From NCBI GenBank assembly GCA_026390275.1, contig JAPLGF010000156.1, positions 1-13,913 of the forward strand: a stretch of 13,913 nucleotides of DNA. The letters are read 5' to 3'. How positions within the stretch are numbered: the first letter of the stretch is position 1; every line of letters starts with the position of its first letter. The notes under the pieces are model-generated. The model was not told where the DNA came from, searched no databases, and saw nothing but the letters and a program-made list of their open reading frames with translations. Below, one piece after another: positions 6,809 through 12,475 of this stretch. The DNA comes from Candidatus Atribacteria bacterium. Its GTDB lineage: Bacteria; Atribacterota; Atribacteria; Atribacterales; Atribacteraceae. The position numbers were made by a program, and so were the translations under genes.

Positions 6809-7537
6809 TTATTCTAAAGGGTTTTTTTGAGGTATCCCATTTTTTCGGGGAAATTTGTCTGGAGTATGACCTGATTTGTTGACCACTATGACCTGATTGA
6901 TTCGTTCACAAAACGGAACGGGAAGGTGCAGGGTCATCAGAACTTGACAATTGAGAATACTAAGGGCACCTTGGGCTCTTTCGATTTCGTCGGAAGCCGA
7001 AGGACCTTTAATAAAGATTGCCTTTCTCCCGACTTTTAAGAAGGGAATGGTGAGTTCCAGATTTGTCGCCAGCGAACTGAGTGCTCGTACCACGCACCAG
7101 TCAAAGTTTTCACGGAAGCTTGCAACATGTCCCAAAAGTTCTGCTCGTTCACAGACCACCGCGGTATGAAATAAATGAAGCTCATCAACCACTAATTGGA
7201 GAAAGCCGGTTTTTTTATGGCTGGAGTCAATTAGTGTCAGGTGAAGAAAAGGGGAAACTATTTTTAAAGGTATTCCGGGTATCCCGGCTCCGGTTCCGAT
7301 ATCAATAATAGTTTCGGAGGGAATAAAATGGAATCCAGCCATAGCAAGACTCAAGCTATCCAAAATAAGATTGATCAGTATCTCTTCTTCGGTCTTGAAA
7401 CCAGTAAGATTCCATTGTAAGTTTGCTTCATGAATCATCGAATGATATTTTATAAGATCTTTGATCTGAGAGTTGTTCAAATCCAAATTTAAAAAGTGTG
7501 ATCCTTCAAGTAATATTTTTTCTATCTTGTTATCCAC
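6809..7537 (-). CDS. rsmG: 16S rRNA (guanine-N7)-methyltransferase RsmG
   Basis: This 242-residue SAM-dependent enzyme methylates G527 (E. coli numbering) of 16S rRNA. It has an N-terminal helical part with NLQWNLTGFKTEEEI and a Rossmann fold opening with IIDIGTGAGIPGIPLKI. That is followed by LTLIDSSHKKTGFL, WCVVRALSSL, and the family ending RKNGIPQKNPL. The GTG at 7537 is the only plausible start. A GGAGG lies 14 bases upstream, which is longer than ideal spacing. The start codon itself lies inside a DnaA-box-like 9-mer. In most bacteria rsmG follows mnmG and precedes parA on the same strand, but here it is on the minus strand and diverges from trmI and parAB. Confidence 0.95.
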   Translation of the reverse strand: MDNKIEKILLEGSHFLNLDLNNSQIKDLIKYHSMIHEANLQWNLTGFKTEEEILINLILDSLSLAMAGFHFIPSETIIDIGTGAGIPGIPLKIVSPFLHLTLIDSSHKKTGFLQLVVDELHLFHTAVVCERAELLGHVASFRENFDWCVVRALSSLATNLELTIPFLKVGRKAIFIKGPSASDEIERAQGALSILNCQVLMTLHLPVPFCERINQVIVVNKSGHTPDKFPRKNGIPQKNPLE

Positions 7538-7721
7538 AGGTTGTCCACAGTCCTCCGTAATAAATTTTTCTGGATGTAAATCAATTTGTTTCCGACGTTT
7601 TCAAATGAGTGTCCTCTTTTTGTATATTTTACAATAAAAAAAGAGTATATATGGAACATCATATTTATTAGGGTTAGAAGCCATTTGACGTAACATTGTA
7701 TTTGTACACAAGTTATCCACA
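7530..7721. other. Candidate chromosomal origin (oriC) with paired DnaA boxes
   Basis: Two perfect TTATCCACA boxes lie at 7530-7538 and 7713-7721. Each is paired with a variant box whose start is 11 bases away: TTGTCCACA at 7541-7549 and TTGTACACA at 7702-7710. All four are on the same strand. Between the pairs is a strongly AT-rich stretch, including TTTTTGTATATTTTACAATA and a TATATAT run, that could unwind. The neighbours (rsmG, parAB, two parS sites) are classic origin neighbours. dnaA itself is not in the window. No replication data are available, so this is a prediction. Confidence 0.72.
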
Positions 7722-7753
7722 GGAAAAAATGGTTGTAAATAAGGGAAATGTAC

Positions 7754-7767
7754 TACCCGGAAAATAC
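7754..7767 (+). repeat. Dispersed repeat A, head fragment
   Basis: TACCCGGAAAATAC is identical to the first 14 bases of the copy at the end of trmI (8847-8860). It is the head only, with no tail of the repeat following. The short plus-strand open frame 7748-7930 runs through it and is not considered a gene. Confidence 0.5.
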
Positions 7768-7822
7768 AACGACACGGAAAAAAGAGGAAGTTGGGGGGAG
7801 GGAAAGAGGTAAGGGGGTATTT

Positions 7823-7845
7823 TCATTTCTTGATGGCGCCAGTGT
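7823..7845 (+). repeat. Dispersed repeat C, divergent copy
   Basis: These bases include TTGATGGCGCCAG. About 18 of 23 positions match the copy at 12420-12442. Just downstream AGACA and TGTCT (around 7853-7866) can form a small hairpin. Confidence 0.35.
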
Positions 7846-7878
7846 TTTGTCCAGACATGGGTGTCTACCCGGGGAAGG

Positions 7879-7916
7879 CAGCCTACGGCGTAAAGAAAAT
7901 AGTGTAAAAAAAATAG
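7879..7916 (+). repeat. Dispersed repeat B, copy 2
   Basis: CAGCCTACGGCGTAAAG is followed by AAAATAGTGTAAA and AAAAATAG. It matches the reverse complement of 1761-1801 over nearly its whole length. It lies about 95 bases upstream of the second parS site. Confidence 0.6.
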
Positions 7917-8008
7917 TATTAAACAGGTAAAGGCAACCGTGTTACATCAAAAAATTGTCCATTACTTTAGTAGTATTGTAAAATGGGATGATGGTCTGTT
8001 TACTGAAA

Positions 8009-8024
8009 TGTTCCACGTGGAACA
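8009..8024. promoter_or_regulatory. parS centromere site 2
   Basis: TGTTCCACGTGGAACA is identical to the core of site 1 and to the parS consensus. It lies about 290 bases from the nearest DnaA box and 4 bases before an extended -10 element, where it covers the -35 region of the trmI promoter. Confidence 0.93.
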
Positions 8025-8027
8025 AAA

Positions 8028-8036
8028 TGCTATAAT
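8028..8036 (+). promoter_or_regulatory. Extended -10 promoter for trmI
   Basis: TGCTATAAT contains a perfect -10 hexamer (8031-8036) preceded by the TGN extension, which can replace a good -35 box. The predicted transcript starts near 8043, about 33 bases before the gene. The -35 position falls within parS site 2, so bound ParB would probably block it. Confidence 0.7.
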
Positions 8037-8075
8037 ACAGCTCTATCTCGGTAGACAAAAAAAACGGGAGAGATA

Positions 8076-8876
8076 ATGATGGCGATACAGAGTGGTGAAA
8101 GGGTTTATGTTTATTTAGAAGACGAAAGAGATTTTATCCTTACCATCGAAGAAGGTAAGTTCTTTAGCACTCACCGGGGGAATATCCGATATGATGACAT
8201 CATTGGAAAGAATTTTGGGGATTGGGTGGAAACGAATAAAGGGACAAAAGCGTATCTCCTTCCCCCGGGTATTATTGAGAACGTGTTTCACATGCGTCGG
8301 AATTCGCAAATTGTGTATCCCAAAGATTTGGGTTTTATTCTCCTGATGTTAGATGCGAAGGAGGGAGATCGAATAATTGATGTTGGTTTGGGAAGCGGGT
8401 CGATGTCTGGAGCGTTTGCCCGGATGGTAGGAGAGACAGGGAAAGTGTTTGCGTATGATCGGCGGGAAGATATGGTTCAATTGGGAACGCAAAACCTTTC
8501 TTTGTGGGGAGTACTCGATCGCGTGGAAATAAAATGGAAGAATATTGAATCAGGATTTGATGAAAAGAACGTGGATGCGCTCTTTCTGGATGTTCCGCAA
8601 CCCTGGGACTATTTAGTTCAGTGTTGGGAAGCCTTAAAGGGAGGGGGTCGTATGGGAGTGGTTTCTCCTACGGCCGGGCAGGTGATGGAAACCTTACGTT
8701 CCTTTCACAAGTTACCATTTCTTCAGATTGAAGTGTGGGAGGACCTTTTCCGGCAATATAAATCAGACCCGGTGACCTTCCGTCCGTATGACCGAATGGT
8801 AGGCCACACCACATATATGACCTTTGCCCGGAAAGTATTCGAACTCTACCCGGAAAATACCGTGAGTCGTGAATAG
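8076..8876 (+). CDS. trmI: tRNA (adenine-N1)-methyltransferase, TrmI/GCD14 family
   Basis: This 266-residue SAM-dependent enzyme probably makes m1A58 in the tRNA T-loop, a modification that stabilises tRNA and is common in thermophiles and actinobacteria. An N-terminal small beta domain is followed by RRNSQIVYPKDLGFILLML, a TrmI hallmark. Next come the SAM loop DRIIDVGLGSGSMSGAFAR (about 97-115), VFAYDRREDM, ALFLDVPQPWDY with the catalytic-region DxPxPW, and the final strand GHTTYMTFARK. A GGAG lies 5 bases before the first ATG (8 before the second). The last nine residues (YPENTVSRE) and the stop are encoded by dispersed repeat A, so the natural end seems to have been replaced or extended by the repeat. 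Confidence 0.9.
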   Translation: MMAIQSGERVYVYLEDERDFILTIEEGKFFSTHRGNIRYDDIIGKNFGDWVETNKGTKAYLLPPGIIENVFHMRRNSQIVYPKDLGFILLMLDAKEGDRIIDVGLGSGSMSGAFARMVGETGKVFAYDRREDMVQLGTQNLSLWGVLDRVEIKWKNIESGFDEKNVDALFLDVPQPWDYLVQCWEALKGGGRMGVVSPTAGQVMETLRSFHKLPFLQIEVWEDLFRQYKSDPVTFRPYDRMVGHTTYMTFARKVFELYPENTVSRE

Positions 8877-8915
8877 TAAAAGATTTGTTGATTTGTGGAT
8901 CGTTGAGTTGGAAAA
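8847..8915 (+). repeat. Dispersed repeat A copy that ends trmI
   Basis: TACCCGGAAAATACCGTGAG, then TCGTGAATAGTAAAAGAT and a GTTGAGTTGG-type tail. The first 30 bases are coding for trmI and include its TAG. The same head occurs at 12211, 9036 and 7754, and in reverse after rsmG. Confidence 0.75.
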
Positions 8916-8962
8916 GATGCTCCTGACCGTTATTCTTCATCCTTTTCCTTTTTATTCCTCGT

Positions 8963-9007
8963 CCCTTGTGAGAGAGGGTTAGGGCAAGGGAGCATTATCC
9001 TCCCTTG
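8963..9007 (+). repeat. Three-part inverted repeat (alternative hairpins)
   Basis: CCCTTG (8963-8968) and CTCCCTTG (9000-9007) can each pair with the central CAAGGGAG (8985-8992). The second pairing is a perfect 8-base stem with a 7-base loop. No U-run follows. The rest of 8916-9216 holds no gene that I can support. Confidence 0.5.
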
Positions 9008-9035
9008 GTGATACTATCATACTGGCAGCACGGTA

Positions 9036-9056
9036 TACCCCGAAAATTCAGTGAGT
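9036..9056 (+). repeat. Dispersed repeat A, degenerate head
   Basis: TACCCCGAAAATTCAGTGAG differs from the consensus head at a few positions. It is followed by TAAAGAGAAGTGAAAAGTAA, which resembles the GAGAAGTGAA words of the other copies. Confidence 0.45.
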
Positions 9057-9216
9057 AAAGAGAAGTGAAAAGTAAAAAAACATAGTAAGAATCACTAAAT
9101 CATTTACATCTTTATGATGGTATCTGAAACTGGTATGGTTTTTATTAAATAATGCCAGCCAAAGGTTGTCTTTCGTTTCTGATTTGCATACAATAATAGT
9201 GAGGCTCGGTTCCAAA

Positions 9217-9380
9217 GGAGGGGTGCATGAGGGAAAGTCCCGCTACGCTTAGGGTAAGTGCTCCTACTTTTTTTCTTCCGGTATCTTCCTGAGGATGTTT
9301 GGTGATATTGAAGAATTGAAAACCATGCCAGGGCACAACCCTGGTACCATCAATGGATGAAGAGACCAAGGCACCCCTCC
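9217..9380. repeat. 164-base segment bounded by a 10-base inverted repeat
   Basis: GGAGGGGTGC (9217-9226) and GCACCCCTCC (9371-9380) are exact reverse complements. Inside is a second hairpin, CCAGGG-cacaa-CCCTGG (9328-9344), joined to a minus-strand copy of repeat C (9338-9360). The layout resembles a small non-autonomous element or a structured RNA. A minus-strand open frame of 74 codons (9145-9369) crosses it, but I do not recognise it. Confidence 0.4.
9338..9360 (-). repeat. Dispersed repeat C, copy 2
   Basis: On the minus strand these 23 bases match 12420-12442 at all but one position (core CCATTGATGGTACCAGGG). Its 3' part doubles as one arm of the CCAGGG/CCCTGG hairpin. Confidence 0.55.
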
Positions 9381-9390
9381 TACAGCAAAC

Positions 9391-9415
9391 TCTCCCCTTT
9401 TATCTAAAGGGGGAG
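9391..9415. repeat. Short hairpin
   Basis: CTCCCCTTT and AAAGGGGGAG pair around a 5-base loop, with one bulged G. On neither strand is there a convincing run of U after the stem, so I do not call it a terminator. Confidence 0.4.
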
Positions 9416-9495
9416 ATTCCTTGAGGATGGTCATTTAGGGTATTGTGGTATGTCTTAACCAACTCCACATCTCAACATCATTTTCTATCGGTATG

Positions 9496-9504
9496 TGTTA
9501 CAAT
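9496..9504 (+). promoter_or_regulatory. Extended -10 promoter for parA (leaderless transcript predicted)
   Basis: TGTTACAAT has the TGN extension and a 5/6 -10 hexamer (9499-9504). No good -35 is seen. Transcription would begin around 9510-9512, only 4-6 bases before the parA ATG. Confidence 0.6.
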
Positions 9505-9515
9505 ACCTTTTGCCT

Positions 9516-10295
9516 ATGGGAACTGTCATTGCGATTGCAAATCAAAAAGGTGGGGTCGGAAAGACCACGACCTCGATTAGCCTGGGGAGCTCACTGGCCC
9601 GATTGGGGGAAAAGATACTTTTGGTAGATTCTGACCCGCAGGGGAATGCAACCAGTGGTTTAGGATTTGATCGAAAGGCCATGAAATCATGTTTATATGA
9701 TCTCCTCATTCGTGGAAACGAAGTGGAGGGAGTAGTCCGTGAAACAGCTATTCCTGGGCTGCGGCTCCTTCCGGCGACCATTCGTTTAGCCGGTGCAGAG
9801 GTTGAGCTGGTTTCTCTCATGGGGAGAGAATATCGTCTAAAAGAATCCCTGAAAGATCAGGTTTCCCATTATGATTTTGTCTTTATCGATTGTCCCCCCT
9901 CTCTTGGTCTCCTGACCGTCAATGCTCTTTCGTTCGCAGATAATATTCTGGTACCTGTTCAGTGTGAATTCTATGCCTTAGAGGGTTTGGGACAACTGAT
10001 CAACACCATCAATGCTGTTAAAAATTACTTAAACCCCAAGTTACAAATATTTGGCGTTCTGCTGACAATGTATGATTCACGTACCAATCTTTCGCTCCAG
10101 GTCGCCCAGGAAGTTCAGAGAGCCTTTGGTGAAAAAGTGTTTCAAACCATTATTCCACGGAACGTTCGTCTGAGTGAAGCGCCCAGTTTTGGTCAACCCA
10201 TCATCCTGTACGACAAAGATTCATCCGGTGCAGTTGCTTATATCAATCTTGCCAGGGAAGTGTTACAAAGAGATGAACAGAAAAAGTCTCGGTAA
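9516..10295 (+). CDS. parA: Chromosome-partitioning ATPase ParA (Soj)
   Basis: This 259-residue cytoplasmic ATPase binds the nucleoid, and its gradient moves ParB-parS complexes so that origins separate; in several bacteria it also affects DnaA. It has the deviant Walker A KGGVGKTTT (residues 11-19) with the signature Lys, the switch I region VDSDPQGNATSGLG, Walker B DFVFIDCPPSLGLL, and the conserved PVQCEFYALEGLGQL and RNVRLSEAPSFGQP blocks. Length matches chromosomal Soj. ATG 9516 is chosen because the protein then begins MGTVIAIANQKGG as in the family; the upstream GTG 9495 lies within the predicted -10 region. No Shine-Dalgarno is present before 9516. It overlaps parB by 23 bases. Confidence 0.97.
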   Translation: MGTVIAIANQKGGVGKTTTSISLGSSLARLGEKILLVDSDPQGNATSGLGFDRKAMKSCLYDLLIRGNEVEGVVRETAIPGLRLLPATIRLAGAEVELVSLMGREYRLKESLKDQVSHYDFVFIDCPPSLGLLTVNALSFADNILVPVQCEFYALEGLGQLINTINAVKNYLNPKLQIFGVLLTMYDSRTNLSLQVAQEVQRAFGEKVFQTIIPRNVRLSEAPSFGQPIILYDKDSSGAVAYINLAREVLQRDEQKKSR

Positions 10296-11145
10296 GGGTC
10301 TCGATGCCCTTATACCGGGGGCAGGAACCTTTGGAATCCGCACGATTCAAGAGGTAAACGTTGAATTGTTGAAGAGTAACCCCTTTCAACCCCGTATTCA
10401 TATGGACGAAGGAAGTCTTCAAGATCTTGCGGATTCCATTAAAATATATGGAATTCTTCAACCAGTGATCGTTCGGCGACAGGGAGATGGGTATGAAATT
10501 ATAGCAGGGGAACGCCGATGGAGAGCAGCAAAAATAGCTGGACTTTCCACTCTCCCGGTTATTGTCGAAGATATTGATGAGCAGAAAAGATTAGAAGTTG
10601 CCCTGATCGAAAATCTTCAACGTGAGGATCTCAACGTGTTAGACCTGGCCAAAGGGATTCGTACCCTCATGAATGGTTTTGAGTTGACTCAGGAAGAAGT
10701 CTCGCAGCGATTGGGAAAAAAAAGACCTACTGTGGCAAATATTTTGCGTCTCCTGGAACTTCCTCCCGAGATCCAGGTTCTTTTGGAAGAAGAGAAGATT
10801 TCTTTTGGACATGCCCGTTCTCTTTTGGGGTTGGACGAAAGGGAAAAACAGATTCACGTGGCGGAGAAAATTGTGCATGATAACCTCACCGTTCGTGATG
10901 TGGAAAAATTGATCCGTGAAATGATAGACTTTCCACAGATGAACATCGTTGAAACAAAAGAAAACCCTCTTCTCGAAAAAAAAGCAGTCAAAACCATGGA
11001 AGAGAATGCGATGGAGGAAATATTAACCAGTTTATTAGCAACGAAGGTTCGGGTGGGGAAAAAAAGAATCACTATTGATTATTATGGGGATGATGATCTT
11101 CAAAGGATTTATGCATTGATTATTGGGCACGAAGAGACATTTTAG
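10273..11145 (+). CDS. parB: Chromosome-partitioning protein ParB (Spo0J)
   Basis: This 290-residue DNA-binding CTPase loads at parS and slides along flanking DNA. The start RKSLGKGLDALIPG is typical. Next come the N-terminal CTP-binding motifs NPFQPR (about 36-41), GERRWRAAK (about 78-86) and ENLQREDLN (about 113-121), the helix-turn-helix LTQEEVSQRLGKKRPTVANILRLLELP, and a C-terminal dimerisation region. All nucleotide-binding motifs look intact. It starts inside parA in another frame, which suggests translational coupling. Two parS sites identical in core sequence lie in the same window at 5461 and 8009. Confidence 0.97.
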   Translation: MNRKSLGKGLDALIPGAGTFGIRTIQEVNVELLKSNPFQPRIHMDEGSLQDLADSIKIYGILQPVIVRRQGDGYEIIAGERRWRAAKIAGLSTLPVIVEDIDEQKRLEVALIENLQREDLNVLDLAKGIRTLMNGFELTQEEVSQRLGKKRPTVANILRLLELPPEIQVLLEEEKISFGHARSLLGLDEREKQIHVAEKIVHDNLTVRDVEKLIREMIDFPQMNIVETKENPLLEKKAVKTMEENAMEEILTSLLATKVRVGKKRITIDYYGDDDLQRIYALIIGHEETF

Positions 11146-11156
11146 GGAGTGGTGGG

Positions 11157-12218
11157 ATGTCGAAGAGGGAAGCAAAAAGTTTTACCGTTTTCTGGATTAA
11201 TCCCTTAAAGGGCCAGTTGAAGAAGTGTCATATTCGCTGGCGGACATTGCTTCTGGGATTCCTGGTGTTGGTGATTGGCGTGGGGGGCGTTATAGGTGGG
11301 GTCTTGTGGTATCAAAGACAAATCAGGATGGAGCTCCGTGAGACCTCAACCTGCCTGGAAAATTTACGGGGCGAACTCGTTTCCTTGGAAATGAAAAAAA
11401 AGGAAAACGAAAAAAAGCTGCAAGATTTAACGGGGAAAGCTGAGAAAGTCATCCGGGAAATGAATACTTTGCGAAAACTGGACCAAAAGGTTCGGGGTGC
11501 TTTGGAAAAAGATTTAGAATCGCAGCTCAAAAAGTATGGATTAAATATCGCCTTTTCAACGTCCTCCGATGAAATTTATACACCAGTTCAGTTTTTTACC
11601 TCTGATACCCAAGAAGAAATCCTGATGGGAGCAGGAGGTCCTTTCTTTGCATCGTTTGGGGTGGTTTCTTTCAAAACGACATCGCTTCGTCCTGCTTATG
11701 ATCCCCAGTTTACTACGAAAGCAAAATTTTTAGATGACAATTTAGATTGGCTCCGGGCAGAGATGATGGTTCGTGAAAAGTCATTTAAAGAAATCATAAA
11801 AATTACAGAAAAAAGAGATAAGCTGGTGAATATGGTTCCCATGCGCTGGCCGACCTGGGGGAAAGTGACTTCGAGCTATGGATGGAGAAGGGATCCTTTC
11901 ACTGGACGGAAAGGTTGGCATACCGGAGTGGACATTGCTGCCCCGCAGGGGAGGAACGTGGTCGCCACTGCCGATGGACAGGTGATATTTGCCGGATGGA
12001 ATGGGAATTATGGAAGATGTGTCATAATCCAACATCAGTTCGGTTATGAAACGGTCTATGGACATCTCGCCTGGATTAAGGTAAAAGAGGGAGATAATGT
12101 GAGTAAAACAGAGATCATCGGAAAAGTAGGAAGTACTGGACGAAGTACCGCTCCTCATCTCCACTACGAAGTGAGAAAGTATAGGAATATCGTCAACCCC
12201 TGGCCCTATCTACCCTGA
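11157..12218 (+). CDS. Membrane-anchored M23 (LytM) metallopeptidase
   Basis: This 353-residue protein has a short basic cytoplasmic N-terminus, one membrane segment (about residues 29-52, LLLGFLVLVIGVGGVIGGVLWY), a charged coiled-coil-like region (about 60-125), and a C-terminal M23 domain. The zinc and catalytic residues are present: H255 and D259 in HTGVD, H303 in YGHL, and H334/H336 in HLHYE. It should therefore be an active peptidoglycan endopeptidase outside the membrane, unlike the degenerate LytM activators. Such proteins cut cell-wall cross-links in growth or division. It lies 11 bases after parB with a GGGAG Shine-Dalgarno and is probably in the same transcript. Its stop codon TGA is part of the head of dispersed repeat A. 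Confidence 0.92.
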   Translation: MSKREAKSFTVFWINPLKGQLKKCHIRWRTLLLGFLVLVIGVGGVIGGVLWYQRQIRMELRETSTCLENLRGELVSLEMKKKENEKKLQDLTGKAEKVIREMNTLRKLDQKVRGALEKDLESQLKKYGLNIAFSTSSDEIYTPVQFFTSDTQEEILMGAGGPFFASFGVVSFKTTSLRPAYDPQFTTKAKFLDDNLDWLRAEMMVREKSFKEIIKITEKRDKLVNMVPMRWPTWGKVTSSYGWRRDPFTGRKGWHTGVDIAAPQGRNVVATADGQVIFAGWNGNYGRCVIIQHQFGYETVYGHLAWIKVKEGDNVSKTEIIGKVGSTGRSTAPHLHYEVRKYRNIVNPWPYLP

Positions 12219-12378
12219 AAATACTGTGAATCGGGTAAAAATGTTGAGTTGGGGAGTTGTTGAGTTGGGTAAAAATGTGGAATTGTGGAATTGGGGAATT
12301 GAGCTAAAACCGGGAATCGGGAATCGGGAATCGTAAAAGATGGGGAATTGGTAAGGACCGGGAGTCGTGAATAGTTTA
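12211..12378 (+). repeat. Dispersed repeat A, long copy
   Basis: It begins TACCCTGAAAATACTGTGAA across the peptidase stop. It runs through GTTGAGTTGGGGAGTTGTTG and a 41-base word identical to the reverse complement of 6691-6731. It then has a tandem run of GGGAATC (about three copies, 12311-12332), AAAAGATGGGGAATTGG, and a final GACCGGGAGTCGTGAATAGT. No gene lies here. Confidence 0.8.
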
Positions 12379-12419
12379 AGGAAATGAACCAGGAAACAAA
12401 AAATAACCCTATTCAATTT

Positions 12420-12442
12420 TCATCCATTGATGGTGCCAGGGT
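12420..12442 (+). repeat. Dispersed repeat C, copy 1
   Basis: TCATCCATTGATGGTGCCAG and the next three bases match 9338-9360 (minus strand) at 22 of 23 positions. It lies in the convergent gap between the M23 peptidase and the larA-like gene. The rest of 12379-12475 shows nothing I can name. Confidence 0.55.
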
Positions 12443-12475
12443 AGGACAGATAGTTGATTTATCATTCCCCTTTTT

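Noticed and set aside
7748..7930. 60-codon plus-strand open frame upstream of trmI
   Set aside because: It starts in the repeat A head and crosses repeats C and B. The composition is repeat-derived and there is no homology that I recognise.
9229..9243. GAGGGAAAGTCCCGC, similar to the RNase P RNA P4 region
   Set aside because: The rest of the RNase P core (the conserved regions downstream and the closing P4 strand) is absent, so it is a chance resemblance.
9145..9369. 74-codon minus-strand open frame in the gap before parA
   Set aside because: It overlaps the inverted-repeat segment and a copy of repeat C, I do not recognise the translation, and no start signal is visible.
10854..10863. TTCACGTGGC inside parB as a third parS
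   Set aside because: Only the central CACGTG and one side fit. The other half lacks the GNAACA arm.
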